A stretch of 64,000 nt of DNA from contig SVJQ01000004.1 in NCBI GenBank assembly GCA_015068905.1, positions 44,221-108,220 of the forward strand. The letters are read 5' to 3'. This DNA is from Oscillospiraceae bacterium (GTDB lineage: Bacteria > Bacillota > Clostridia > UBA1381 > UBA9506). The first letter of the stretch is position 1, and the number at the start of each line of letters is the position of its first letter. Shown one piece after another: positions 26,554 through 36,013 of this stretch. Under the pieces are notes generated by a model. That model ran no database searches and had not been told where the DNA came from. It saw nothing but the letters and a program-made list of their open reading frames with translations. Made by a program: the position numbers and the translations under genes.

Positions 26554-28509
26554 TTACACAATTCTTTTAAATTGCTTTTCAATAAAGCCCCGGGTCATAG
26601 CCACCGTAATGGGTCTGCCGTGGGGACAGGTGTTTTTCGGCCCTAAATCAAACACAGCGTCAAGCAGGGTCTTCATTTCCTGCTCGGTGAGCTTGTTCCC
26701 TGCCTTTACCGCACTTTTGCAGGCAATGGTATACAAGGCGCGCTGTGCCTTCTGGCTTTGCGCGTCCTTTCGTTTTTCAGAAAGATGCTCAAGCACTTCT
26801 AAGAACAGGGCCTTTAGCGCCTCTTCCTCCAGCGCCTCAGGTGCGCCACGGAGAATCACCGTTTTCTCGCCAAAGGGTTCTGCCACAAAGCCCATCTCGT
26901 TTAAGTCTTCCTGATGCTCTGTAAACTGACTTTCTTCAATAGCTGTCAGGCGTATGGTTACAGGCAAAAGCAGCATCTGTGATTCTACCTGCCGCCCTTC
27001 ATATTGTTTTAAAAGGGCTTCATAACGCAAGCGCTCGTGGGCTGCGTGCTGGTCAACAAGCAGCATCTGCCCGTCTTTTTCCACAATGATATATGTATCA
27101 AAAACCTGACCGCAAATCCGGTAGGTATGTACTGTCGTCTCCTCCACTGCAAAGGTCGGCTGCTTTAATTCTTCAAGAGGCTCCACCTCAGGCTTTGCCG
27201 CCTCTGTCGGCTTCATTTCAACTACAGGAGCAGCTTTGGGTTCGACTGCCGGTTTTTCAGCAACTACAGGTGCTTTTTGCGGCGCATCTGTCGGCTTCAC
27301 CGGCTCCGCTTTCTGCGGAAAACGGATGGTGTGCTGCTCCGTGACTTTTTGCCCAAGCCCGCGCCACACAAAGGGTGAGGCTTCTTCTGCCTTTTTAGCA
27401 ATCGCCGGCTCCTGCATAACCACCGCCGGACGGGCAGGTCTTGCAAATGCCGGTGCTTCTGTTTTCTTCACGGGCATTTCTACCTCCGGCTCTGCCGAAA
27501 GGGTCACCGCAGGAATCTCTGTTTTTTGATACAGGGCATTTTTAGCCGCCCAGTAAACGCAGTGGTATACTGCTTTTTCATCAGCAAACTTCGCCTCAAG
27601 CTTGGTAGGATGCACGTTGATATCCACCATTGCGTGTGGCAGGGTTATGAGCAAAACACAGGCAGGAAACTTGCCGCCCATCAGCTCATTTTTATACGCC
27701 TCTTCCACCGCACGGGCAAGGAGAGGGCTTTTAATATAACGACCGTTCACAAAAAAGCTCTGCATACTTCTGTTAGGTCTTGCCCCTTGTGCCGTTGCAC
27801 AAAAGCCGCTGACAGTAACGCCACCCTCGGCATACTCTGCCTTGCACATTGTATTTTTAAAGTCCTTGCCATACACGGCATAAATGCCGGATAACAAATC
27901 AGAATCGCCGGTGGTAAAAAGACTTTCCTTACCGTCATTTAAAAAGCGGAAGGATACATCCGACCGGGCAAGTGCCAGACGGTTAATAATATCACCAATG
28001 TAGCCTGCCTCAGTATAATTTTTCTTCAAAAACTTCATTCTGGCAGGGGTGTTCATAAACAAATCACGGACAATAACCGTCGTGCCTGCCGGACAGCCGG
28101 CTTCACTGCAATCAACAATCTCTCCGTCTTCTGAAATCAGATGGGTACCTGTTTCCTCGTCCTGAGTTTTGGTATAGATTTCAAACTTGCTCACCGCCGC
28201 AATGGAAGAAAGCGCCTCACCGCGAAAGCCCAAGGTCGAAATCGCCTCTAAATCCCGTTCGTTTGCTATCTTACTGGTTGCATGGCGCAAAAGTGCCACG
28301 GGGACATCCTCTTTTGCCATGCCGATGCCGTTATCGGTCACGCGCATATAGGTAATGCCACCGTTCTTGATTTCAACCGTAATGTGGGTTGCACCGGCAT
28401 CCAAAGCATTTTCCAAAAGCTCTTTAATGACAGATGCAGGTCGCTCAACCACTTCACCGGCCGCTATTTTATTGGAAACAGATTTATCTAGTACCTGAAT
28501 TTTTCCCAT
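26554..28509 (-). CDS. mutL: DNA mismatch repair protein MutL
   Basis: 651 residues. GHKL ATPase motifs are in the N-terminus (ELLENALDAGATHI, TDNGIGM, GFRGEALSSIAAV). A Pro/Ala/Glu-rich linker lies at about 335-450. The C-terminal dimerisation domain has the endonuclease metal motif DQHAAHERLRYE and CPHGRP, so this is a nicking MutL of the type used where MutH is absent. mutS is not adjacent, unlike the common mutS-mutL order. Confidence 0.97.
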   Translation of the reverse strand: MGKIQVLDKSVSNKIAAGEVVERPASVIKELLENALDAGATHITVEIKNGGITYMRVTDNGIGMAKEDVPVALLRHATSKIANERDLEAISTLGFRGEALSSIAAVSKFEIYTKTQDEETGTHLISEDGEIVDCSEAGCPAGTTVIVRDLFMNTPARMKFLKKNYTEAGYIGDIINRLALARSDVSFRFLNDGKESLFTTGDSDLLSGIYAVYGKDFKNTMCKAEYAEGGVTVSGFCATAQGARPNRSMQSFFVNGRYIKSPLLARAVEEAYKNELMGGKFPACVLLITLPHAMVDINVHPTKLEAKFADEKAVYHCVYWAAKNALYQKTEIPAVTLSAEPEVEMPVKKTEAPAFARPARPAVVMQEPAIAKKAEEASPFVWRGLGQKVTEQHTIRFPQKAEPVKPTDAPQKAPVVAEKPAVEPKAAPVVEMKPTEAAKPEVEPLEELKQPTFAVEETTVHTYRICGQVFDTYIIVEKDGQMLLVDQHAAHERLRYEALLKQYEGRQVESQMLLLPVTIRLTAIEESQFTEHQEDLNEMGFVAEPFGEKTVILRGAPEALEEEALKALFLEVLEHLSEKRKDAQSQKAQRALYTIACKSAVKAGNKLTEQEMKTLLDAVFDLGPKNTCPHGRPITVAMTRGFIEKQFKRIV

Positions 28510-28522
28510 CGTTTTATCCTTT

Positions 28523-29554
28523 CTATATCAGCCTGAGAACATCCATATAGGCAACAAACAGCGAAAGTAAAATGAGTAGCGCAAAGCCAATCATGTGCAC
28601 AATTCCCTCTTTTTCAGGAGGAATGGGTTTTCTTCGAATCATCTCAATCAGCACAAAGAAAATGCGTCCGCCATCCAGCGCGGGAATGGGCAGCAGATTA
28701 AACACACCTAAGTTAATTGTGAGCAACACCGCAAGCTGCAACAGGCTCACAAATCCTACCCAACCATTTTGAGCCGTATCCTGCACGGCCGACCCGATTT
28801 CTGAAACAATACCAATAGGACCCGACATGCTTGAAATGCCAACCTTGCCTCTGAACAGGTCTACGACAGTTTCCAAAACCACACGGGCATAAAAAATCGT
28901 TGTGTAAAACCCGTTTTTTATTGTCAGAAAAACGTTGTTATCTTCTGCCGCAAGGTGTACACCCAGACTCACGCCGTCTACCGTCTTTTCCGGCGAGAGA
29001 GAAAGGGTTACTTTTTCACCCCCACGACGAACAACTAACTCTGTTTCATTATTTGTCAACTGATTTTTGGCCCAATGCAGATCACTTACAATGTGAATCC
29101 TATCGCCGTCCAGTCGGATAATTTCATCACCCGGTAAGACCCCGGCAGTTTCTGCCACGCTTCCCTGCTCAACGGTTGAAACCGTCGGCACCAGCACCTG
29201 ATCACTGGTACCAAAAATGCAGATCAGCAAAACAAAACCCAATACAACGTTCATAAACGCGCCGGCAACCAAAACAATTAGCTTCGCCCACGCCGGCTTG
29301 TTGGAAAGGGCACGTTCGTCATCAGAGCTTGTATCCTCGCCCTCTAAGGCGCAAAAACCGCCAATGGGAAAGGCACGAACAGAATACAGGGTTTCGCCCT
29401 TTTTCTTCCCAAAGAGCTTCGGCCCCATACCAATGGCAAACTCGTGAACACGAATTTTTAATAGCTTTGCTGTAATAAAATGACCCAATTCATGAACGAA
29501 AATTAAAATGCAAAAAATGAGCACCGCCGCTAAGACGGTCCAGACTGTTGTCAT
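28523..29554 (-). CDS. rseP: Site-2 intramembrane metalloprotease RseP/RasP
   Basis: 343 residues with about four transmembrane helices. Zinc ligands are in HELGH (first helix) and LDGGR (third helix), and one PDZ domain lies between them (about 115-190). Homologues cleave anti-sigma factors, signal-peptide remnants and FtsL within the membrane. It follows dxr by 22 bp in the usual cdsA-dxr-rseP order. Confidence 0.95.
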   Translation of the reverse strand: MTTVWTVLAAVLIFCILIFVHELGHFITAKLLKIRVHEFAIGMGPKLFGKKKGETLYSVRAFPIGGFCALEGEDTSSDDERALSNKPAWAKLIVLVAGAFMNVVLGFVLLICIFGTSDQVLVPTVSTVEQGSVAETAGVLPGDEIIRLDGDRIHIVSDLHWAKNQLTNNETELVVRRGGEKVTLSLSPEKTVDGVSLGVHLAAEDNNVFLTIKNGFYTTIFYARVVLETVVDLFRGKVGISSMSGPIGIVSEIGSAVQDTAQNGWVGFVSLLQLAVLLTINLGVFNLLPIPALDGGRIFFVLIEMIRRKPIPPEKEGIVHMIGFALLILLSLFVAYMDVLRLI

Positions 29555-29576
29555 GTTGCCTCCTCACCTGACCGGC

Positions 29577-30740
29577 TTATGATAGCTGAGAAAGACGTAA
29601 TGCTTCCTCTCTAGCCCAGCGATCAGCTTCGATAATATCAAAAAGTTCGGGACGCTCTACCACTTTGTGGGATTGCATCACTCGCTCCAGTATTTCTGCA
29701 ATGTCTAAAAATCCGATTTTCTTCTGCAGGAACAAGGATACTGCCACCTCGTTTGCGCCATTTAAAACGCAAGGCATAGTATGCCCTGCTTTTGCCGCCT
29801 CATACGCTAACGCTAAGCAACGGAAGGTTTTAGTATCAGGCTCTTCAAAGGTCAGGGTGCCCACCTGTGCAAGATTCAATCTGTTGTCTTGCATAGGCAA
29901 TCTTTCAGGATAGGTCAGCGCATACTGAATGGGCAGCTTCATATCAGGAACGCCCAACTGAGCCAGCACGGCACCATCAACCAGCTCGATCATAGAATGA
30001 ATGATGCTCTGGCGGTGTACCACCACGCCAATTTTATCAGCAGAAACACAAAAAAGCTGTGCAGCTTCTAAAACCTCCAGCCCCTTATTCATCAGTGTTG
30101 CAGAATCGATTGTAATTTTAGCACCCATATCCCAGTTGGGGTGCTTCAGAGCCGCTTCCGGCGTAATGTCTGACAGTTCCTTGCGGGTGCGACCTGCAAA
30201 AGGGCCACCGGATGCCGTCAGGATAATCTGCTTAACCTCAGCCTCACGTCTGGGCACAGGGATAGCCTCTAAGCACTGGAAAACAGCGCTGTGCTCACTG
30301 TCAACAGGAATCATCTCACCGCCGGATTCTGAAAGCGCCTGTCGAACCAGATCGCCACCGGAAACAAGCGTTTCTTTATTGGCAAGTGCTAAGCGCTTAC
30401 CTGCTTTTGCCGCAGCTAAAGAGGGTACAAGCCCTGCAAAGCCAACAATGGCGGCAATCACGGTGTCGCTGCCGGGCTCACCGGCTAAAAATTCCATTCC
30501 CTCAGGACCTGAAAGAATCTCGGTTTCAGTATCTGCCACCTTCACCTTCAGTTCTGCTGCCAGCTTTTCATCTGCCACGCAGGCATAGCGGGGATGAAAG
30601 GCGCGAATCTGTTCTTCTAAAAGTTTTATGTTCCGACCGGCGCCCAGGGCACGCACCTTAATATTATCAGAGGCTTCCACTACCTCAAGTGTTTGTGTGC
30701 CGATAGAACCGGTAGAACCCAAAATTGTTAAATTCATCAT
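29577..30740 (-). CDS. dxr: 1-deoxy-D-xylulose 5-phosphate reductoisomerase
   Basis: 387 residues. It catalyses the first committed step of the MEP pathway to isoprenoids (undecaprenyl phosphate, tRNA prenyl groups). NADPH loop GSTGSIGTQTLEV, metal-binding VDSEHSA, and SATLMNKGLEVLEA are present. It overlaps cdsA by four bases. Confidence 0.97.
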   Translation of the reverse strand: MMNLTILGSTGSIGTQTLEVVEASDNIKVRALGAGRNIKLLEEQIRAFHPRYACVADEKLAAELKVKVADTETEILSGPEGMEFLAGEPGSDTVIAAIVGFAGLVPSLAAAKAGKRLALANKETLVSGGDLVRQALSESGGEMIPVDSEHSAVFQCLEAIPVPRREAEVKQIILTASGGPFAGRTRKELSDITPEAALKHPNWDMGAKITIDSATLMNKGLEVLEAAQLFCVSADKIGVVVHRQSIIHSMIELVDGAVLAQLGVPDMKLPIQYALTYPERLPMQDNRLNLAQVGTLTFEEPDTKTFRCLALAYEAAKAGHTMPCVLNGANEVAVSLFLQKKIGFLDIAEILERVMQSHKVVERPELFDIIEADRWAREEALRLSQLS

Positions 30741-31564
30741 TTGCTTATAACCTCAAATATCAGTAAGAAATAATACACAAGCGGTGCAATAAACACCAGA
30801 CTGTCAATTCTGTCAAGCATACCGCCGTGACCGGGAATCAGATTACCAAAATCTTTTTTGCCGCACTCACGTTTAATAACTGAGGCAGAAAGATCACCAA
30901 ACTGCGAAACCACACCACAAGCGAGAGATAAAAGGGACAGCCAAAGATAATTAACCCGATAGTCAAAGCCGAACTGCAGGATAAGGCCATACACCGCAAA
31001 GGTGATCACCGCACCCAGCACAGCTCCTACAGAGCCCTCAATGGTTTTCTTGGGACTCACCTGAGGAATCAGCTTATGCTTGCCAAAAAAGCGCCCTGCA
31101 AAATAAGCAAAGGTATCCGGCAACCACGCCCCTAAAAAGGCCAGAACAACCAGCAGCCTGCCGTTATCCATCATGCGTATGTAAGACAGGTGCATAATAA
31201 ATAAAACGCCATAAACCAGAGAGAAAAACGCACGGGATACATCTGAAAACTTAATGGTTTCATGAAAAACCACCGAGCAAATTGAAAGAAGCATCAGATA
31301 TACCACTAAAAGAAACAGCATCATTTCTGTAGAAATCGTACCGGGCAGAACCGGTATCATTAAAAAAAGTACACCAAAAACATACCCCAACACCATAAGC
31401 TGCCATTTCTTTGTCTGGTCAAAGGTCCGGTACAGTTCATACAGCGCCACAAGCCCTGCGGCTGCCACCGCAATGTGAAACACATAGTACGGTGTAAAAA
31501 TAAGCAACAGCACCAACACCGCACAAGCCGCGCCGCTAATTATCCGTATTTGAAAATTCGACAC
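30737..31564 (-). CDS. cdsA: Phosphatidate cytidylyltransferase CdsA
   Basis: 275 residues starting at GTG with AAGGGAG upstream; about eight transmembrane segments. It makes CDP-diacylglycerol for all phospholipids. The C-terminal CDS signature SASVIKRECGKKDFGNLIPGHGG (shown to about 20 residues at 226-248) with its metal-binding Asp residues is intact. A gap of 94 bp separates it from uppS. Confidence 0.95.
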   Translation of the reverse strand: MSNFQIRIISGAACAVLVLLLIFTPYYVFHIAVAAAGLVALYELYRTFDQTKKWQLMVLGYVFGVLFLMIPVLPGTISTEMMLFLLVVYLMLLSICSVVFHETIKFSDVSRAFFSLVYGVLFIMHLSYIRMMDNGRLLVVLAFLGAWLPDTFAYFAGRFFGKHKLIPQVSPKKTIEGSVGAVLGAVITFAVYGLILQFGFDYRVNYLWLSLLSLACGVVSQFGDLSASVIKRECGKKDFGNLIPGHGGMLDRIDSLVFIAPLVYYFLLIFEVISK

Positions 31565-31658
31565 AACAGTCGCTCCCTTCCAATCAATGCGTTACTACAA
31601 CGAACAGGCGACAATACTGCCACCTGTTTGCGTAAAAACCATCTTATGCCCCGGCGGC

Positions 31659-32414
31659 TTACCGCCCGCCAAAGCGTCTGTTACGATTCTGATAATCTAA
31701 AATCGCCTGTGTAAAATCCTTGGTCGAAAAGTCAGGCCAGTTAATGTCAGAAAACCAGAATTCACTGTATGCAGACTGCCACAATAAAAAGTTAGACAGT
31801 CTGAGCTCGCCACTGGGGCGAATGATCAGATCTGCGTCCGGCGCCTCCGGTGTGTAGATCTCAGCTGACAGCATCTCTTCTGTCACGGCACCGGGCTCTA
31901 AAATCCCGTCTTGCACCTTTTTGCACAAGCGATTAACCGCCGCCACAATCTCCGGACGGCCGCCGTAATTAATAGCAAGATACAATACCATGCCATCTCG
32001 GCCACGGGTATATTCTTCTATTTCATCAATTTCTTTATTGATCTCATCTGAAAGCCGACTACGGTCACCAATGACACGAATGACAACATTATTGCCTGCA
32101 AGCTCATCTTTATCACGCAGATACTCTAAAAGCAAATCCATCAGGGCATCCACTTCTTCTTTTGAGCGTTTCCAGTTCTCGGTGCTGAAGGCATACGCCG
32201 TCATATACGGAATGCCCAAATCACCTGCAAACTGAGAAATCTTTTTAAGCGTCTGCGCACCGGCACGGTGCCCGGCAATGCGGGGCAGGCCTTTTGATTT
32301 TGCCCATCTGCCGTTTCCATCCATAATAATGCCGACGTGCTTGGGCAAATTGCTCATATCAATTTCCTGAGCCATTTTTTTGACTGATCTGTTTTTTTGA
32401 AAGATTTTCAGCAT
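31659..32414 (-). CDS. uppS: Undecaprenyl diphosphate synthase
   Basis: 251 residues from ATG 32414 with AAGGGG upstream; an earlier in-frame ATG lies inside frr. It is the cis-prenyltransferase that makes the C55 carrier for peptidoglycan and wall polymers. The catalytic Asp is in IIMDGNGRWAK, and the C-terminal RPSGELRLSNFLLWQ motif binds isopentenyl diphosphate. Confidence 0.97.
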   Translation of the reverse strand: MLKIFQKNRSVKKMAQEIDMSNLPKHVGIIMDGNGRWAKSKGLPRIAGHRAGAQTLKKISQFAGDLGIPYMTAYAFSTENWKRSKEEVDALMDLLLEYLRDKDELAGNNVVIRVIGDRSRLSDEINKEIDEIEEYTRGRDGMVLYLAINYGGRPEIVAAVNRLCKKVQDGILEPGAVTEEMLSAEIYTPEAPDADLIIRPSGELRLSNFLLWQSAYSEFWFSDINWPDFSTKDFTQAILDYQNRNRRFGGR

Positions 32415-32424
32415 AAAAATCCCC

Positions 32425-32970
32425 TTAGATTTCCATAATTTCTTTCTCTTTCTTAGCAGAAAGGCCATCAATATCCTTAATGTACTGATCTGTCAGCTTC
32501 TGAATATCAGTTTCAGCCTGCTTTAAGTCATCTTCTGTAATTTCGCTTTTCTTTTTCTGAGCCTTAAATGCTTCCAGTGCATCACGACGCACGCCACGGA
32601 TAACAACCTTGGCTTCTTCTGCACGCTTGGAGATGCCTTTAACCAGTTCCTTACGGCGTTCTTCTGTCAGTGCCGGGAAGTTGATGCGGATTACCTTACC
32701 GTCGTTGTTGGGGGTCAGGCCTAAGTCAGATTTTAAAATAGCCTTTTCAATATCGCCTAAAATAGAGCCGTCCCAAGGCTGAACGACCAGCATTCTTGCT
32801 TCCGGAACAGAAACAGTACCCACCTGCGGGATGGGAGTTGGGATGCCATAATAGTCAACTGTCACCTTGTCAAGCAGAGCGGGGTTTGCGCGACCTGCAC
32901 GGATGGCTGCATAGTCATTTTCCAATGCGTGAATGGCTTTATCCATTTTTGTTTTTACGTCTTCGTACAT
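32425..32970 (-). CDS. frr: Ribosome recycling factor
   Basis: 181 residues, family length about 185. It splits post-termination ribosomes together with EF-G. The pattern RAGRANPALLDKVTVDYYG near residue 26 and the C-terminal charged helix are typical. It follows pyrH by 16 bp. Confidence 0.98.
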   Translation of the reverse strand: MYEDVKTKMDKAIHALENDYAAIRAGRANPALLDKVTVDYYGIPTPIPQVGTVSVPEARMLVVQPWDGSILGDIEKAILKSDLGLTPNNDGKVIRINFPALTEERRKELVKGISKRAEEAKVVIRGVRRDALEAFKAQKKKSEITEDDLKQAETDIQKLTDQYIKDIDGLSAKKEKEIMEI

Positions 32971-32986
32971 AATTCATCGTCCTTTC

Positions 32987-33697
32987 TTATCCGTTTGATA
33001 CAATAGTACCGATTTTTTCGCCCTCTAAAACACGGATGATGTTTTGAGGGTCATCAATTCCGAATACCAAAATGGGAATGTTGTTATCCATACAAAGGGA
33101 GGTGGCGGTTGAATCCATAACACCTAAGCCCTTATTTAAAACATCAATATAAGTCAAGCTGTCAAAGCGCTTTGCATCGGGGTTAATGGCAGGGTCGCTG
33201 TCATATACCGCATCCACCTTCTTAGCAAGAAAGATAGCTTCAGCATCAATTTCAACAGCACGGAGCGCAGCAGCTGTATCGGTTGAGAAGAAGGGGTTGC
33301 CGGTGCCGCAACCGAAAATAACAACTCTGCCCTTTTCCATGTGACGGTCTGCCTTACCACGGATGTAGGGCTCAGCAATCTGCCGCATCTCAATAGCGGT
33401 CTGCACACGGGCAGGCACGCCAACAGCCTCCAGAGCGCTCTGCATAGCCAGAGAGTTAATAACAGTTGCAAGCATACCCATATGGTCTGCACGGGTTCTG
33501 TCCATATTGCCACCGGAACGGCCACGCCAGAAGTTGCCGCCGCCAACAACAATGGCAACCTGCACACCCTCATCATTGCACTGCTTAACAACTTTTGCAA
33601 TGCTTTCCAAGGTGTCAAAATCAAGACCTGTACCCTTGCTGCCAGCCAGCGCCTCACCGCTGATTTTAAGTAAAATACGCTTATATTTTTTTGTCAT
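32987..33697 (-). CDS. pyrH: UMP kinase PyrH
   Basis: 236 residues from ATG 33697, preceded by GGAGG at six bases; a longer in-frame start would add residues not seen in the family. Amino-acid-kinase fold with [11 protein letters not shown] at the N-terminus and [10 protein letters not shown] binding UMP. It makes UDP from UMP. It opens the 16-kb minus-strand block here; rpsB-tsf, its usual upstream neighbours, are missing. Confidence 0.97.
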   Translation of the reverse strand: MTKKYKRILLKISGEALAGSKGTGLDFDTLESIAKVVKQCNDEGVQVAIVVGGGNFWRGRSGGNMDRTRADHMGMLATVINSLAMQSALEAVGVPARVQTAIEMRQIAEPYIRGKADRHMEKGRVVIFGCGTGNPFFSTDTAAALRAVEIDAEAIFLAKKVDAVYDSDPAINPDAKRFDSLTYIDVLNKGLGVMDSTATSLCMDNNIPILVFGIDDPQNIIRVLEGEKIGTIVSNG

Positions 33698-33746
33698 ATG
33701 AAACCTCCAAAAGCCAAAAGGCAATTCATTAAACTGTATCTATTTA

Positions 33747-33775
33747 ATTATATATTGTTTTCATCAAATATTCAA
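33747..33775 (-). promoter_or_regulatory. Promoter of the pyrH-frr-uppS block
   Basis: TTGAAT-17-TATAAT on the minus strand, about 50 bp before the pyrH start. Confidence 0.65.
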
Positions 33776-33856
33776 GTAGTAATATAAAAAAACTGTGCGT
33801 GTTTTCATAAACCGAACGAACACAAAACAAAAGAAATCAACTAAAATTTCACAGAG

Positions 33857-33886
33857 TTATTAACATTATCCACAGGGTTATTAACA
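33857..33886 (+). promoter_or_regulatory. Cluster of DnaA-box-like sites
   Basis: Three adjacent 9-mers run in one direction: TTATTAACA, TTATCCACA (exact DnaA consensus, 33866-33874) and TTATTAACA. The flanking GTTATTAACA is an exact direct repeat at 21-bp spacing. They lie 80-110 bp upstream of the pyrH promoter in AT-rich DNA that contains no gene (33776-33997). Confidence 0.45.
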
Positions 33887-33997
33887 GTTTTTTGCACTTT
33901 TTTCGCATAATATCGGGATTTTTCTTGTATTTTCATCTTATAAACAGTACTAAACTGTTGATAACTTTACTGTAAAAAACAGAAATTTCACTAAAAT

Positions 33998-34468
33998 TTA
34001 AGTAACATTTCTTTCTGTTTTTTTGCCAAAAACCCAGAATCTGTTTCCAAAAAAATTCACTCCCCAGGAAAAAGGCAAGGCAGCCATTTTACAGAACATA
34101 ACCTCAAAATCGCCGGAAAGCTCAAATGAATAATTCCAATAAGCCAGAATCTCGTTTGCCCACTTGTGAAGCTGAAAAACATCATGAAACAAATTCAGGC
34201 ACAAAAGTGTGACAGAAAGTGACAAAACGTTAACCACTACAAAGCGGATAACTTCACGTCGTCTGATTTTCCCCCGTCTTTCAAAGGTCCAGTATCGATT
34301 CACAAAATAGCTGTTTGTCATTGATATCACCGTCGCTAATATCTGCGCCGGATTTTTATTGATATTAAGCAGAGCAAAGAACACATAAAACGATCCATAG
34401 TCAAGCAGGGTGTTAAAAAAACCCACAGTGCCAAATTTAACAAGCTGCAGCAAGTCGCATTTTTTCAA
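33998..34468 (-). CDS. GtrA-family membrane protein
   Basis: 156 residues starting at TTG with AAAGGAG nine bases upstream. Four predicted transmembrane helices and the GtrA signatures FGTVGFFNTLLDYG, SYFVNRYWTF and NFFGNRFWVF are present. GtrA proteins are thought to move or present lipid-linked sugars for modification of wall glycans or surface polysaccharide. No glycosyltransferase partner lies next to it. Confidence 0.85.
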   Translation of the reverse strand: MKKCDLLQLVKFGTVGFFNTLLDYGSFYVFFALLNINKNPAQILATVISMTNSYFVNRYWTFERRGKIRRREVIRFVVVNVLSLSVTLLCLNLFHDVFQLHKWANEILAYWNYSFELSGDFEVMFCKMAALPFSWGVNFFGNRFWVFGKKTERNVT

Positions 34469-34533
34469 ATATAAAGCACTCCTTTAACGGAAACAAAAAA
34501 TCACTTTACCGCTATTGTCTGTTCTATACATTA

Positions 34534-34562
34534 ATTGTACCACAAAATCGTCATTTACACAA
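34534..34562 (-). promoter_or_regulatory. Promoter of the GtrA-like gene
   Basis: TTGTGT-17-TACAAT on the minus strand with a TGG extended -10. Confidence 0.5.
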
Positions 34563-34612
34563 CAACAATGTTTACAAGCCACTATAAAATGCGTTGCTTT
34601 CCCTTTACAATC

Positions 34613-34641
34613 TTGACAAAATTTGTATTCTGTTATATGAT
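34613..34641 (+). promoter_or_regulatory. Promoter of the Gfo/Idh/MocA gene
   Basis: TTGACA-17-TATGAT, with the start of translation about 50 bp downstream. Confidence 0.7.
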
Positions 34642-34694
34642 AATAAGAGTGATTGAAAAATACCACTCGATATGAGTGAAAAGGAGAGAAAATA

Positions 34695-35828
34695 ATGGAA
34701 AAATTAAGAGTTGCCGTTGTTGGTTGCGGCAGCATCAGCGACATTTACATGACTAACATTACAGAAGGCAAGTTCCAGATTTTAGAGCTTGCAGCCTGCA
34801 GCGACCTGATGGCTGACAGAATGAAAGCTTCTGCTGAAAAATACGGATGCAAAGCTATGACCTTAGATGAAATCTGTGCAGATGCTTCCATCGATATGGT
34901 TATCAACCTGACTATCCCTGCTGCACACTACCCCGTTATCAAGCAGTGCTTAGAGGCAGGCAAGCACGTTTTCTCTGAAAAAATGATTGCTGTTGAGCTG
35001 GAACAGGGCAAAGAGCTTGTAAAGCTCGCAAACGAAAAAGGCTTATACTTAGGCGTTGCACCTGACACCTTCTTAGGTGCAAGCGTGCAGACCGCAAAAT
35101 ATATTGTTGATTCCGGCTTAATCGGCAAGCCCGTTTCCTGCAGAGCATCCATCAGCCGTAATTATGGTATCTACGGCGAATTTTTAACTCACCTCTGCAA
35201 ACGTGGCGGCGGTATCGGTTTTGATATGGGTGGCTACTACTTAACAGCTTTGGCTTCTATCTTAGGTCCTGTTGAAGCCGTTTCTGCTTTCACCGCTATT
35301 AACGACCCCAACCGTGTGAACACCCGTGTTGGCGCTGCAAACTATGGCGAAGAATATGTTTTAGAAGACGCAAACGTTATTACCGCAACTATGAAATATG
35401 CAAACGGCGTGCTGGGTACCCTGCATATGAATTCTGACTGTATTTTAGACGAAACTATTGGTCTTGAAATTTACGGTACTGAAGGCATTTTATATATGGG
35501 TGATCCTAACAAATTTGGCGAACCCGTTTATATTAAAAAGACTATGAGCGACAAGGTTGAGTTCCCCCACACTCACGGTTATGCTGAAAACTCCCGTGGT
35601 GTTGGTGCTGCTGAAATGGCTTGGTCCATTGTTAAGGGCAGAAAGAATCGCGCAAGCAAGGAAATGGCTTTCCACGTGTTTGAACTGATGCACGGCATCA
35701 TCGGCAGCGCTGAAAGCGGCGAAACCTATCATATGGAATCTACCTTTGAAACCCCGAAGGCTCTGCCTGCAGGCTATATGGGTGACGGCGGCTGGACACG
35801 CAAGGAAGAAAGCGCATTAACTTTATAA
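34695..35828 (+). CDS. Gfo/Idh/MocA-family oxidoreductase
   Basis: 377 residues. The N-terminal Rossmann fold has VVGCGSISDIY and the nicotinamide-side motif is SEKMIAVE (EKP-like, with Met for Pro). The C-terminal domain shows GGGIGFDMGGYYLTAL, where the usual histidine of GxxxDxGxH is Tyr. The family oxidises or rearranges sugars, inositols and similar alcohols with NAD(P). Substrate unknown. Codon bias resembles that of groEL and ftsZ, suggesting strong expression. Single-gene unit with its own promoter and terminator; Shine-Dalgarno AAGGAGAG. Confidence 0.88.
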   Translation: MEKLRVAVVGCGSISDIYMTNITEGKFQILELAACSDLMADRMKASAEKYGCKAMTLDEICADASIDMVINLTIPAAHYPVIKQCLEAGKHVFSEKMIAVELEQGKELVKLANEKGLYLGVAPDTFLGASVQTAKYIVDSGLIGKPVSCRASISRNYGIYGEFLTHLCKRGGGIGFDMGGYYLTALASILGPVEAVSAFTAINDPNRVNTRVGAANYGEEYVLEDANVITATMKYANGVLGTLHMNSDCILDETIGLEIYGTEGILYMGDPNKFGEPVYIKKTMSDKVEFPHTHGYAENSRGVGAAEMAWSIVKGRKNRASKEMAFHVFELMHGIIGSAESGETYHMESTFETPKALPAGYMGDGGWTRKEESALTL

Positions 35829-35864
35829 TAGTACTTAAGGGTTGTAGTAAAATACACAGACTGC

Positions 35865-35901
35865 AAAACCGCCTTTCGCATGTAGCGAAAGGCGGTTTTT
35901 T
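35865..35901 (+). terminator. Terminator of the Gfo/Idh/MocA gene
   Basis: AAAACCGCCTTTCGC and GCGAAAGGCGGTTTT pair around ATGTA, followed by TT. Confidence 0.88.
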
Positions 35902-35949
35902 ATTTTGCAAACACACATACTTATAATTTTTTAAATTCCTTGCCAATGT

Positions 35950-35982
35950 TTGACAATATTTTCCATTTGACTGTGCTATACT
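35950..35982 (+). promoter_or_regulatory. spoIIG-type promoter with long spacer and 0A-box-like site
   Basis: TTGACA and TATACT are separated by 21 bp, too long for plain sigma-A use but close to the 22-bp spacing of the Bacillus spoIIG promoter, which needs Spo0A~P. The -35 overlaps, on the other strand, ATTGTCAAA, an 8/9 match to the 0A box TTTGTCRAA. It lies 31 bp before spoIIGA. Confidence 0.6.
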
Positions 35983-36013
35983 GTGTACAGGACATATCAC
36001 AGGGAGCACGAAC

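Noticed and set aside
30001..30588. 195-codon plus-strand frame
   Set aside because: Antisense of dxr; serine/alanine-rich shadow translation.
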